Position numbers and translations under genes: made by a program. From JAIXRY01 sp031972855 (GTDB lineage: Bacteria > Patescibacteriota > Minisyncoccia > Phycocordibacterales > UBA9973), in contig DALYDY010000005.1 of NCBI GenBank assembly GCA_031972855.1, positions 1 to 52,315 of the forward strand: DNA of 52,315 nucleotides, written 5' to 3'. The notes under the pieces are model-generated. The model was not told the origin of the DNA, searched no databases, and saw only the letters and a list, made by a program, of their open reading frames with translations. Positions 41,840 to 49,877 of this stretch are shown one piece after another; the first letter of the stretch is position 1; each line of letters begins with the position of its first letter.

Positions 41840-41997
41840 TTGAAAAGTGTTTAACACCTATGTACTAGAACCTAGTCACCAAAAGTGATTGCAGACTACT
41901 TTTACAGGTTTTCCACATTGATTTTTCTTCCTTTTGATAGGTTGTTTCTGTATACTTAGATTTGTATATATTACGTGCATTTTTTTATGTATTGTGG

Positions 41998-42378
41998 TAT
42001 TATACAAGTGTCCCTCCAAGAAGTGAGCTATCGACACAACTTGGCTCTCGATGTTTTACATAGAGTGAAAAAGGGGATATATCGAAGCGGAACGATCATT
42101 GACAAATGAATAGGAAATACAAAGTGATGCCGACTGCGTATTTTCGCTCGTTCGTTTATCAATATCTTCCGTGTATCGGCCATGTCGACACGGCAGATTC
42201 AATCTTTCCAAACCCACACAATGCTTTTACTTTAGTGAACGTATTGTGTGGGTTTGGAGAACCCTAACCGCATACATCTTAGTTTGTCGAAACTAACTAT
42301 CAAGTATGCAGTATTACAAAATTGATAACTCATTAAAAAGTGTTATCAAAATAATACAAAAGTTTTTTAAATTTAATT
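41998..42378 (+). ncRNA. Long structured 5' leader of the surface-protein gene
   Basis: An extended -10 (TGGTATTAT, 41995-42003) implies a transcript from about 42010, leaving about 370 nt before the ATG with no gene. The stretch is GC-richer than its surroundings and full of hairpins: CCGTGT/ACACGG (about 42167-42193), a perfect 15-bp stem at 42208-42222 with 42243-42257 around a 20-nt loop, GCATAC/GTATGC enclosing TTAGTTT-GTCG-AAACTAA, and GATAAC/GTTATC. I matched it to no known RNA (not tmRNA, RNase P or a known riboswitch). An mRNA stabiliser or regulatory leader of an abundant protein is most likely; a separate RNA is possible. Confidence 0.5.
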
Positions 42379-45300
42379 ATGAATAAAATCTCATCAACAA
42401 CTTTGAAAGTTGTTGCTGCTGGAGTATTCGCTTTCGCTATGGCTTTCGCGTCATCAGCAAGTGCTTATACTTTCACAACAACACTTAAACAAGGTTCAAA
42501 GGGTGCAGCTGTTCAAGAACTACAAAAGTTTTTGAATGCTTACTCTTCTGAAACTGTAGTTGCTACATCTGGAGCAGGATCTCTAGGTAAAGAAACTACA
42601 ACTTTCGGTCCAGCAACTAAAAAAGCAGTTCAAGCTTTCCAAAAGAAAAACGGACTTGCTCAAGTAGGTCAAGTTGGTCCAGCTACTCGTGCTCTTCTTA
42701 ACGGAAGTACAGGTGGTGAAAACCCATTACCAACAACTAACGGTGTTTCAAAAGCTGCAACAAGTCCAGCTTCAGGAACTCTTATTGCTACACAAGCTAA
42801 TGCAAAACTTCTTGATATGACTTTTGCTGGTAACTACACAGTTACTAATGTAAAACTTATGAAAGGAGGTATCTCAACAAACTCAACACTCTCAAACATT
42901 TACTTGTTTGATGGTGCTACACGTTTGACAGATGCTGCAACAGTTAACTCAATGGGAGAAATCTCATTCAACGCTCCATCAGGTCTATTTATGGTAAATG
43001 GTTCAAAAACTATTTCTGTAATGGCAGATGTAGCTTCAGGTACATCAGGACAAACAGTTTCTGTTCGCTTTGCTTCTGCTATGGCAGGAACAACAGCTGT
43101 TACAGGATCTGCAGAAGGTAGTACATTTACTATAGCTGCAAATCCTTCTAACATGTCAACAGTTTCATTTGCATCTTCAACTGTTACTCCTTCAGGAGCA
43201 ACATTGAACACAGGTTCAAATGTAACTCTATGGCAATCATCAGCAACTATTGGAAACAATGATGTTTACTTTGATCGTGTTGCTTTCCGTCAAGTTGGTT
43301 CAGCTCCAGCATCAGCATTCGCTAACTTCAAACTCTATGTAAATGGAACACAAGTTGCAACAGCTGCTGGTCTTGATTCAAATGGCTACGTAACATTTAT
43401 TCCTTCATCTCCTGTTCTTTTGCTTTCAGGAACTCGTATTATGCGTGTTGACGCAGACGTTGTTTCAGGAGCATCACGTACAGTACAGCTTTCTCTTAGA
43501 ACAGCTGCAGATGCAGGATTCCGTGATTCACAACTTGGTGTAAATGTAACTGCTGCAGGTCTTCCTGAAGTAGCTTCATTAGCAAGTACAATCGCAGGAT
43601 CAACAGGTGGTACTATTACTATCGAAAAAGATGTAACATCACCTTCACAAAACGTTGCTCTTTCAAGTAACGATGCAGTACTAGGTATCTTCAAAGCAAC
43701 TGTATACGGTGAACCTATAAAAGTTGAAACTCTTACAGTTGGAGGAACATACTCTACTACTTCTACTATCCGTAACGGACGTCTTTTGATTAACGGTACA
43801 CAATACGGTTCTTCAACAACTATCGTTCCAGCAGGTACATCATTCACTACAAACTACACAATCTACCCAGGTACTCCTGTTATGATTGAAGTTCGTGGAG
43901 ATATCTACGACAATGACGGATCACAAGATTTTGTTGGTGGAAGTACAATCCTTACAACAATCGTTGCAGGTTCAACTAATGGTCAAAAAATGGATTCACT
44001 TGGTTCAGTAGCTGTTCCAGGTTCATCTGTAAGTTCAAACTCATTGACTGTTGGTACAACAGCAATGACATTGTCTAAGAACACAACTTACACAAACCAA
44101 ACAGTAGTTCTTCCACAAACAGCTTACAAAGTTGGTTCATGGAATCTAGTTGGTTCTTCAATCGAAGATATTCTTTTGACAACATTGTCATTTGATATTG
44201 ATAACGTTGCTGTATCAGCAAACGACTTTACAGCAGCTGACATGACAAATGTTTACGCTGTTATTAAGTCAGGCAGTACAACAGCTCTTACAACTTCACC
44301 AGTTGGAACAGCTTCTGCAGCTGATAACAATGTTTCTGTTAACTACACACTAGCAAAAAATGCAAGTGTAACAGTAGAGTTCTATGCAACTCTTGGTTCA
44401 TCAGTAACATCAGCAGAATCAGTTAAAACAGACCTTACTGTAACAGGACAATCACTAACAAGTGGAAGTTCAATTACAGCAACATCTGCTGATACTGATG
44501 GACAAACATTGACAGCAGGTGCAGGAACATTGACTATTACAGCTGATGCTTCAACACCTACAAGTCCAATCGTTTACTCTGACAACCAAACAGTTCGTAC
44601 AGCAGCATTCAAATTTGCTTCTGTAAACGCTGGTTACAAAGTTACAGACATTACTTTGACAATCCCTGCAGCTGGTGCAACTATTGCTAATACAGTAAAT
44701 ATTTCATCATCAACAGGTTCATTCTCAGCTTCAATGACTGCAGGTGCTACAATGACATTCTCTGGTCTTAACTGGAATATTCCAGCTAATACAAATGCAG
44801 TATTGAATGTAGACCTAGTTCTTGGATCTGTTGGTTACTCAGCAGGTACAACAGGATCAAGTCTTGTAACTACTTTGACAGCTTCAACAGCTATCTCAGG
44901 AGCTACAGGTGTGTCTGCAGCAGCGACAGAGTCAAACCCAGCAGGAACAACATTCTACGCTTACGCAGCTGTACCAACAATCACTCAAACAGATCTTTCT
45001 TCTTCAGAAAGTTTGCTTGGAACAGGTACAAAGAACGTTGCTAAATTCGCTGTTTCTTCAAACGGAGGTGAAATCTCTTGGAAGAAATTGACTTTCGCAG
45101 TTACTCGTGCAATTTCAGGTACTGATACTCTTGCAACACCAACACTTTGGGATGCAGATACAAATACAGCTATTGCAGGTGTAGCAGCATTCACAGGATC
45201 TGTGGAAGCTGATGGCGGAACAGCAGGTACAATTACTTTTGTTGCTACTAACGAACAACAAATCAATGGTACAAAGAACTACATATTGAAAGTAGTTGTT

Positions 45301-45525
45301 GCAGGTACAATTACAGATGGGGATAACCTAAACGTAAGTATCGCACAACCAGATTCATATGCAGCGTCTGCAGCATACGCTACAGTTGCAGCAGCAAACT
45401 CTGCTCAAGCTACATTCGTATGGTCTGATATGTCAGCTTCAAGTCACTCAACTACAACGACTGACTGGAGTAATGCATTCGGAATTAAGACTCTTCCAAC
45501 AAATACTTGGACTCTTTCAAAATAA
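42379..45525 (+). CDS. Large secreted surface protein with a peptidoglycan-binding domain (S-layer candidate)
   Basis: 1048 residues. A signal peptide (residues 1-29, ending SASA before YTF) is followed by a peptidoglycan_binding_1 domain at about 34-112 (LKQGSKGAAVQELQKFLNAY...TTFGPATKKAVQAFQKKNGL...VGPATRALLNG). About 900 residues of repeated beta-type domains follow, extremely rich in Thr, Ser, Ala, Gly and Val and poor in Cys. Codon use is distinct from the surroundings (many C-ending codons such as AAC and TAC), as in very highly expressed genes. Together with the structured leader this suggests the main surface-layer or envelope protein, bound to the wall by its N-terminus. A terminator follows at 45552. 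Confidence 0.78.
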   Translation: MNKISSTTLKVVAAGVFAFAMAFASSASAYTFTTTLKQGSKGAAVQELQKFLNAYSSETVVATSGAGSLGKETTTFGPATKKAVQAFQKKNGLAQVGQVGPATRALLNGSTGGENPLPTTNGVSKAATSPASGTLIATQANAKLLDMTFAGNYTVTNVKLMKGGISTNSTLSNIYLFDGATRLTDAATVNSMGEISFNAPSGLFMVNGSKTISVMADVASGTSGQTVSVRFASAMAGTTAVTGSAEGSTFTIAANPSNMSTVSFASSTVTPSGATLNTGSNVTLWQSSATIGNNDVYFDRVAFRQVGSAPASAFANFKLYVNGTQVATAAGLDSNGYVTFIPSSPVLLLSGTRIMRVDADVVSGASRTVQLSLRTAADAGFRDSQLGVNVTAAGLPEVASLASTIAGSTGGTITIEKDVTSPSQNVALSSNDAVLGIFKATVYGEPIKVETLTVGGTYSTTSTIRNGRLLINGTQYGSSTTIVPAGTSFTTNYTIYPGTPVMIEVRGDIYDNDGSQDFVGGSTILTTIVAGSTNGQKMDSLGSVAVPGSSVSSNSLTVGTTAMTLSKNTTYTNQTVVLPQTAYKVGSWNLVGSSIEDILLTTLSFDIDNVAVSANDFTAADMTNVYAVIKSGSTTALTTSPVGTASAADNNVSVNYTLAKNASVTVEFYATLGSSVTSAESVKTDLTVTGQSLTSGSSITATSADTDGQTLTAGAGTLTITADASTPTSPIVYSDNQTVRTAAFKFASVNAGYKVTDITLTIPAAGATIANTVNISSSTGSFSASMTAGATMTFSGLNWNIPANTNAVLNVDLVLGSVGYSAGTTGSSLVTTLTASTAISGATGVSAAATESNPAGTTFYAYAAVPTITQTDLSSSESLLGTGTKNVAKFAVSSNGGEISWKKLTFAVTRAISGTDTLATPTLWDADTNTAIAGVAAFTGSVEADGGTAGTITFVATNEQQINGTKNYILKVVVAGTITDGDNLNVSIAQPDSYAASAAYATVAAANSAQATFVWSDMSASSHSTTTTDWSNAFGIKTLPTNTWTLSK

Positions 45526-45551
45526 GGTCTAAAGTCTTCTTAGGATGATTT

Positions 45552-45585
45552 AAAAAGAAAAACCCCGAAAGGGGTTTTTCTTTTT
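45552..45585. terminator. Symmetric terminator after the surface-protein gene
   Basis: Perfect 15-bp arms AAAAAGAAAAACCCC around GAAA, the symmetry including both A- and T-tracts. A TATAAT box for the next gene begins 5 nt later. Confidence 0.85.
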
Positions 45586-45602
45586 GTGATATAATACAAA
45601 AT

Positions 45603-46259
45603 ATGGAAAATAAGAAAAAAATAATCATAATAATCATATCTTTACTAGTAATTGCAGGGTTTGTTTTTTTGTATACAAAAAATAACAAACAAGAAAAAGT
45701 GGTTCAAGAAGATAATTCAAAAAATGAAGAATTAAATTTGGAAAACACAGACAAAAAAGATGTTATTGAAAGTGTTGAAAAGCAAGTAGACACAAAAAAA
45801 TACCAAGAATTTATGGATTTAGGTGATAGTTCTGTTAACAAAAAAGATTATAACAGCGCTATATCTTATTACAATAAAGCTCTTTCTTTTGGTGAAAAAG
45901 ATGTTGTTTATGCAAAGATTTATAACGCTTATCTTGCTAATAAGGATATAAAAAACGCCACAATAGCCTTAAATAAAGCTATTACAATAAATCCAAGCTA
46001 TACTCTGTATCACATATGGTCTCTCGAATCTCAAAGTTCTATTGTTTCTTATGATAAATTGGTTGAAATTTATAAAAATGGATACTCAAAATCAATAAAA
46101 GAATCTAAAATTAACCTAATAACAACATTTGCTAGAATGTCAGAAAATTTGGGTAAAAAACAAGAAGCTATAGAATTGTGGAAAGACGCTCAGATTGTAA
46201 GTCCAGATAAAAAAGATATGTATCAGTTAGAAATTGATCGTCTATCTTCAAAAAATTAG
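45603..46259 (+). CDS. Membrane-anchored TPR protein
   Basis: 218 residues. The N-terminal helix (IIIIIISLLVIAGFVFLYT) anchors it with the rest outside. A charged linker (Lys/Glu/Asn-rich) leads to tetratricopeptide-like repeats from about residue 75: YQEFMDLGDSSVNKKDYNSAISYYNKALSFG, then VVYAKIYNAYLANKDIKNATIALNKAITINPSYTLYH, and a last one near SENLGKKQEAIELWKDAQIVSP. TPRs mediate protein contacts, so this may support envelope assembly next to the surface protein. TATAAT lies 7 nt before the ATG (leaderless type). Confidence 0.8.
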   Translation: MENKKKIIIIIISLLVIAGFVFLYTKNNKQEKVVQEDNSKNEELNLENTDKKDVIESVEKQVDTKKYQEFMDLGDSSVNKKDYNSAISYYNKALSFGEKDVVYAKIYNAYLANKDIKNATIALNKAITINPSYTLYHIWSLESQSSIVSYDKLVEIYKNGYSKSIKESKINLITTFARMSENLGKKQEAIELWKDAQIVSPDKKDMYQLEIDRLSSKN

Positions 46260-46293
46260 ACATAAAAACCGCTTTTAAAAGCGGTTTTTATGT
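46260..46293. terminator. 34-bp perfect palindrome after the TPR gene
   Basis: Two 17-nt arms without a loop, ACATAAAAACCGCTTTT and its complement, directly after the stop codon. Confidence 0.85.
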
Positions 46294-46358
46294 GGATAAA
46301 ACTGTGGATAACTCTGTTTTTGCAAGACACATAAATACAATGATATAATATATACATT

Positions 46359-46877
46359 ATGAAACAGATATTCGATCAAATTGTTGCATGGGTGAAAAAG
46401 TATAAAGATAATATAATCCCTATCTTGGTACTCATACTCGTATTTATTATTGGAGCTACTCTCGCTCGTTATGATTTTTCAAATAAAGATTCTTATGAGC
46501 CAAGATCGCCAGAAGAAATAACTTTAGAAGATGAATCAGATTCTTTTCTTGAGGCTGAAAAATTAGAACTAGGAGAAGATTTAGAAGATGAATCTATATC
46601 ACAAAATAATTCTGTTGTAGTAAAAAATGTAGAAGAAAACTCTTCTGCTGTAATGAAATTTAATTCATCATGTTTGCCAACAGAAAAAGAACTTAGTGTT
46701 GCTCCTGGTACAAAAGTTAAATTTGAGAATACAGAAGGTGAAACAAAAAGTATTAAAATTGTAGAAAGTATTTATTCTATTCCACAATACAAATACCGTA
46801 CATATACTTTTAAAACATTTGGAAATTTTGAAATTTCTTGCGATGGTACTATTGTTGGTACTATTGTGGTAAAATAA
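46359..46877 (+). CDS. Membrane-anchored protein with a cupredoxin-like domain
   Basis: 172 residues. One transmembrane helix (IIPILVLILVFIIGATLARYDF) is followed by an acidic linker (EEITLEDESDSFLEAEKLELGEDLEDE) and a C-terminal beta domain of about 75 residues (ELSVAPGTKVKFENTEGETKSIKIVE...RTYTFKTFGNFEISCDGTIVGTIVVK). Its strand order and GT-x-VxFxN and F-x-F/GNFxISC patterns resemble cupredoxins, but the two His copper ligands are not visible; only the Cys remains. It is probably a structural, non-metal member. TATAAT lies 9 nt before the ATG; a small membrane gene follows after 4 nt. Confidence 0.7.
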   Translation: MKQIFDQIVAWVKKYKDNIIPILVLILVFIIGATLARYDFSNKDSYEPRSPEEITLEDESDSFLEAEKLELGEDLEDESISQNNSVVVKNVEENSSAVMKFNSSCLPTEKELSVAPGTKVKFENTEGETKSIKIVESIYSIPQYKYRTYTFKTFGNFEISCDGTIVGTIVVK

Positions 46878-46881
46878 AAGA

Positions 46882-47010
46882 ATGAATAAGCGCCTATTTA
46901 AAATTCTTGCTGGTTTTCTCGGAATGATTTTGATAGGTCTTACTTCTCTTTATTTTGTTGAATATTTTAGTGAAGATAAGTCACAAAATGTTATTGCAGA
47001 GAATAAATAA
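46882..47010 (+). CDS. Small single-helix membrane protein, 42 aa
   Basis: ATG to TAA, 42 residues: MNKRLFKILAGFLGMILIGL then TSLYFVEYFSEDKSQNV and a short polar end. A positive N-terminus, one hydrophobic helix of about 18 residues and an acidic C-terminus fit a small type II-oriented membrane peptide. It starts 4 nt after the cupredoxin-like gene and ends at a symmetric terminator, which supports translation as part of that operon. No family is recognised. Confidence 0.55.
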   Translation: MNKRLFKILAGFLGMILIGLTSLYFVEYFSEDKSQNVIAENK

Positions 47011-47016
47011 AAAATA

Positions 47017-47048
47017 TTAAAAAACACATAAATTTATGTGTTTTTTAA
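47017..47048. terminator. 32-bp perfect palindromic terminator
   Basis: Arms TTAAAAAACACATAAA and its complement without a loop, after the 42-aa gene. Confidence 0.8.
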
Positions 47049-47104
47049 TTATAAGCGAACCACGTTAGATATTTTGCGAGAATTATCTCACGTGGCGAGC
47101 ATAT

Positions 47105-47133
47105 TTGCCTAAATACGATTTCTTTGTTACTAT
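47105..47133 (+). promoter_or_regulatory. rplJL promoter
   Basis: TTGCCT (47105-47110), 17 nt, TACTAT (47128-47133). The transcript would start at about 47140, exactly before the L10 leader. A separate CCACGT...ACGTGG hairpin (about 47060-47097) precedes it. Confidence 0.55.
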
Positions 47134-47137
47134 ACAA

Positions 47138-47252
47138 GAACTTGCCGTAGACAGAGGGTTGTCATAAAAGACATAAAACCTTCCGAGGTATCTCATCCAA
47201 TTTTATTGGAGATACGGTAAAAGTAAGGTCGAAGCTAAAAAACAAAAAAAAT
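47138..47252 (+). promoter_or_regulatory. L10 leader RNA
   Basis: The sequence CTTGCCGTAGACAG, GGTTGTC...GACATAAAACC and TTCCGAGG, then a GTATCTC/GAGATAC hairpin, matches the ribosomal protein L10 leader that lies before rplJ in many bacteria. The L10-L12 complex binds it and represses its own operon. Confidence 0.85.
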
Positions 47253-47738
47253 ATGATCACAAAAGATAAAAAGAGTCTTATTATTAAAGAACTTGAAAAT
47301 TCTTTAAAAGATACAAATTCTATCGTTTTTGTAAATTTCCATAAAATTACTGTTGCTCAAGTAAACAAGCTCCGTCGCACACTAGGTGAAGAAGGAACTG
47401 GTTATAAGGTAGCAAAAAAGACTCTTCTAAAAAGAGTTCTTGATGGAAAATACGAAGGCGAATTACCAGTACTTGATGGCGAAATCGCTATTGCGTATGG
47501 TACTGATTTGATTGCCCCAGCTCGTGGTGTAAATCAATTTGAAAAAGAAAACAAAGGTTCTCTAAAGATAGTTGGTGGTGTTTTTGAAGGGAAGTACATG
47601 AACGCACAAGAAATGCTTGCTATTGCAACTATTCCTTCTCGTGAAGTGCTTCTTTCACAAATCGCATACCTCCTCAAGAGTCCTATGCAAAGACTTGCTA
47701 TTGGCGTAAATGCTGTAGCGCAAAAGAAAGCTCAATAA
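47253..47738 (+). CDS. rplJ: Large ribosomal subunit protein uL10
   Basis: 161 residues. The N-terminal part has the L10 pattern: KKSLIIKELENSLKDTNSIVFVNFHKITVAQVNKLRRTLGEEGTGYKVAKKTLLKRVL, then GEIAIAYGTDLIAPARGVNQFEKENK, LKIVGGVFEGKYMNAQEMLAIATIPSREVLLSQIAYLLKSPMQRLAIGVNAVA. L10 forms the base of the 50S stalk and carries L7/L12 dimers on its C-terminal helix. First gene of rplJ-rplL, with the L10 leader directly upstream. Confidence 0.96.
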   Translation: MITKDKKSLIIKELENSLKDTNSIVFVNFHKITVAQVNKLRRTLGEEGTGYKVAKKTLLKRVLDGKYEGELPVLDGEIAIAYGTDLIAPARGVNQFEKENKGSLKIVGGVFEGKYMNAQEMLAIATIPSREVLLSQIAYLLKSPMQRLAIGVNAVAQKKAQ

Positions 47739-47795
47739 TAATCTATAATTTAAAAAACTATAAATTATTATATTAAAAATTAATTTTAAAATATT

Positions 47796-48158
47796 ATGTC
47801 AAAATTCGATTCATTTCTTACAGAACTCGAAAATGCTTCAGTTCTAGAACTCAATGACCTTGTAAAGGCTATTGAAGAAAAATTTGGTGTTTCTGCAGCC
47901 GCTGTTTCAGCAGCTCCAGCAGCGTCAAGTGCGTCAGAAGACGTTAAAGATTCATTTACAGTAGTACTTGCAAGTGCAGGTGAACAAAAAATTGCTGTTA
48001 TGAAAGTTATTAAAGAAGCTCTTGGACTAGGTCTTAAAGAAGCTAAAGATTTGGTTGATGGTGCGCCAGCAACAATCAAAGAAGGTGCGAAGAAAGAAGA
48101 AGCTGAAACAATGAAAAAAGCTATTGAAGAGGCAGGAGGAAAAGTAGAGTTAAAATAA
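47796..48158 (+). CDS. rplL: Large ribosomal subunit protein bL12 (L7/L12)
   Basis: 120 residues. The N-terminal dimerisation part (SVLELNDLVKAIEEKFGVSAAAVSAAPAA), an Ala/Ser hinge, and the C-terminal domain with FTVVLASAGEQKIAVMKVIKEALGLGLKEAKDLVDGAPATIKEGAKKEEAETMKKAIEEAGGKVELK are standard. It recruits translation GTPases to the stalk. The final codons, from GGA of the second Gly to the stop, form the left arm of a perfect palindrome. Confidence 0.97.
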   Translation: MSKFDSFLTELENASVLELNDLVKAIEEKFGVSAAAVSAAPAASSASEDVKDSFTVVLASAGEQKIAVMKVIKEALGLGLKEAKDLVDGAPATIKEGAKKEEAETMKKAIEEAGGKVELK

Positions 48159-48181
48159 CTTTATTTTAACTCTACTTTTCC
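48138..48181. terminator. Palindrome overlapping the rplL 3' end
   Basis: Perfect 21-nt arms (GGAAAAGTAGAGTTAAAATAA and its complement) with a CT loop. The left arm is the last seven codons of rplL, ending exactly at the stop codon. It merges at the right with the first copy of a 55-bp repeat. Confidence 0.75.
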
Positions 48182-48232
48182 GGAAGTACTCGAATTTCTT
48201 TTCTTAGAGAAATTCAGAGTGCAAGGAGGAAA
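48178..48232 (+). repeat. 55-bp direct repeat, copy 1
   Basis: Identical over 55 nt to copy 2 at 48342. It starts TTCCGGAAGTACTCGAATTT, contains an internal hairpin (GAATTTCT/AGAAATTC) and ends GCAAGGAGGAAA. It is followed directly by a symmetric terminator, as copy 2 is. Confidence 0.9.
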
Positions 48233-48272
48233 GTAAATATAAAACTCGCTTATAAGCGAGTTTTATATTTAC
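48233..48272. terminator. 40-bp perfect palindromic terminator after repeat copy 1
   Basis: Arms GTAAATATAAAACTCGCTTA and its complement without a loop. It starts at the base after the repeat. Confidence 0.75.
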
Positions 48273-48341
48273 CAGCCGTGTCCATTTGTCCGCCCACAAA
48301 GCGGACAGGGACCAACGGAGGAAAAATTTAACTTCGTTAAA
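48273..48341. other. Hairpin spacer between the two repeat-terminator units
   Basis: No gene. Two small hairpins: TGTCCGC/GCGGACA near 48288 and AATTTAAC/GTTAAATT near 48326. GGAGGAAA also occurs at about 48317, as in the repeats. Confidence 0.6.
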
Positions 48342-48396
48342 TTCCGGAAGTACTCGAATTTCTTTTCTTAGAGAAATTCAGAGTGCAAGGAGGAAA
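48342..48396 (+). repeat. 55-bp direct repeat, copy 2
   Basis: Exact copy of 48178-48232, 164 bp downstream. Followed after 3 nt by its own symmetric terminator. Confidence 0.9.
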
Positions 48397-48399
48397 ATA

Positions 48400-48435
48400 G
48401 CAATAAAAAATCCCCAAAAGGGGATTTTTTATTGC
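48400..48435. terminator. Symmetric terminator after repeat copy 2
   Basis: Arms GCAATAAAAAATCCCC and its complement around AAAA; the symmetry extends past the T6 tract. Confidence 0.8.
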
Positions 48436-48512
48436 TTGCCCCTTTTTCTTTAAAAAGAGTATAATATAGTCATTATTCGGTCCGACTGTTCGGAGTTAAC
48501 TTTTCTTAAACG

Positions 48513-49109
48513 ATGGAAATCCTTTCAAAATTATTTGGTAGTAGTGTTAGAGTAAAAATAATGAGACTTTTTATATTAAATACTGATACGGTATTTGATA
48601 TAAAAACACTTGCATCAAAAGCTCGTGTACCAAAAACATCACTTAGAAAAGATTTAAACGTTCTTGTTTCTATTGGTTTTGTTAAAAGAAAGACTTCAAA
48701 AGGTAAGTTGATTGGTTTTGTTTTTAATCAAGAATTTCCTTTTATTAGTCCAATAAAAGAACTTCTTCTAAATCCTGAATTTATGAAGAAAGATGAAATT
48801 GCTAGTCGTTTCAAACAAGTAGGGAAAGTAAAGCTTCTTGCTGTTTCTGGAATTTTTATTGACAACAAACAAAGCCGCCTCGATATTCTTCTTGTTGCTG
48901 ATAAGATAAAACGTTCTGTTTTTGATCAAATTATAAAAAATTTGGAAGCCGAACTTGGTAAAGAACTAGCCTATGCACTCTTTACTCCAGATGAATTCTT
49001 CTATCGTCTAGATATGTATGACAAACTTTTGTCTGATATGTTTGATTTTCCTCATGAGAAATTAATAGCAACTCCTGAGTTTTCCACATTTACTCTGAAG
49101 AAAACCTAA
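48513..49109 (+). CDS. Winged-helix protein with a nucleotidyltransferase-like C-terminal domain
   Basis: 198 residues. The first about 75 form a winged helix: LSKLFGSSVRVKIMRLFILNTDTVFDIKTLASKARVPKTSLRKDLNVLVSIGFVKRKTSKG. The remainder (KVKLLAVSGIFIDNKQSRLDILLVADKIKRSVFDQIIKNLEAELGKELAYALFTPDEFFYRL) has the MNT-like nucleotidyltransferase strand-helix pattern, with RLDILLV near the usual catalytic Asp position. A transcription regulator is likely. It has a TATAAT box at about 48460 and a leader with a TCCGA/TCGGA hairpin. No target can be named. Confidence 0.75.
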   Translation: MEILSKLFGSSVRVKIMRLFILNTDTVFDIKTLASKARVPKTSLRKDLNVLVSIGFVKRKTSKGKLIGFVFNQEFPFISPIKELLLNPEFMKKDEIASRFKQVGKVKLLAVSGIFIDNKQSRLDILLVADKIKRSVFDQIIKNLEAELGKELAYALFTPDEFFYRLDMYDKLLSDMFDFPHEKLIATPEFSTFTLKKT

Positions 49110-49185
49110 AAAATGGTATAATGTATTTGTCCACAGGTGTCGAACCTGTCTGGTCTTTTAATAAGATTTTTAGATAAATTTCCAT

Positions 49186-49866
49186 ATGTTGATTCAAACA
49201 TGGGGTGAGGTGTTCACTACATCTCTACAAGGGCTCTGGATAGGATTTATTCAATTTGTTCCATTGCTTCTTCTCGCAATTATAATTTTTATTATCGGTT
49301 GGGTTGTTGCTTCTGTAGTAGGTAAAGCTTTCTCTCAAGTTATAGGTGCTTTGAAGTTAGACAAACTTCTTTCATCAGCTGGTGCAGACCATGTGTTTGA
49401 AAGAGCTGGTATCAAACTTGATATTGGAGGCTTTATCGGATGGCTTGTAAAATGGTTCATCATACTCGCTTTCCTTGTTGCATCTCTAAATCTTCTTGGT
49501 TTGAATGTAATAAATGAATTCATCCGTGATGTTGTTCTTGCTTACATTCCACAAGTAATAGTTGCAGCTCTTGTTCTTATGGTTGCAGCTGTAGTCTCAA
49601 ACGGTGCAAGAAAAATAATAGTTGGTAGTGCTCGTGCAGCAAATGTGCCTTCAGCAGGAATGCTTGGAACTATTGCTTACTACGCTATCTGGATATTCGG
49701 ATTTATCATCGCACTTTCACATCTTGGAATTGCAGAAGGATACATGCAATCACTTTTCACAGCAATTGTAGCAATGCTTGCACTTGCAGGAGGACTTGCA
49801 TTTGGACTTGGTGGAAAAGAAGCAGCATCTCGTGCTATCGACCACTTCCGTTCAGATTTGAAATAA
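49186..49866 (+). CDS. MscS-like conserved-TM-helix membrane protein
   Basis: 226 residues with about five transmembrane helices: FIQFVPLLLLAIIIFIIGWVVASVVGKAF, FIGWLVKWFIILAFLVASLNLLGL, VVLAYIPQVIVAALVLMVAAVVSNGARK, a fourth near YYAIWIFGFIIALSHLGIA, and LFTAIVAMLALAGGLAFGLGGKEAASRAIDHFRSDLK. This last block is the pore-lining glycine/alanine helix of small mechanosensitive-channel-like proteins, but the cytoplasmic MscS beta domain is missing. It may form a simple channel or a membrane-sensing protein. A leader hairpin ACAGGT/ACCTGT precedes it. Confidence 0.82.
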   Translation: MLIQTWGEVFTTSLQGLWIGFIQFVPLLLLAIIIFIIGWVVASVVGKAFSQVIGALKLDKLLSSAGADHVFERAGIKLDIGGFIGWLVKWFIILAFLVASLNLLGLNVINEFIRDVVLAYIPQVIVAALVLMVAAVVSNGARKIIVGSARAANVPSAGMLGTIAYYAIWIFGFIIALSHLGIAEGYMQSLFTAIVAMLALAGGLAFGLGGKEAASRAIDHFRSDLK

Positions 49867-49877
49867 TATTAGTAATT

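Noticed and set aside
41998..42378. tmRNA, RNase P RNA or 6S RNA in the surface-gene leader
   Set aside because: Their conserved cores (for example the tmRNA 5' end or the P RNA GAGGAAAGTCC block) are absent; the stretch leads straight into a coding gene.
42900..45266. Long minus-strand open frames inside the surface-protein gene
   Set aside because: They arise from the biased Thr/Ala/Ser codons of the plus strand; the plus-strand protein has a signal peptide and a known domain.
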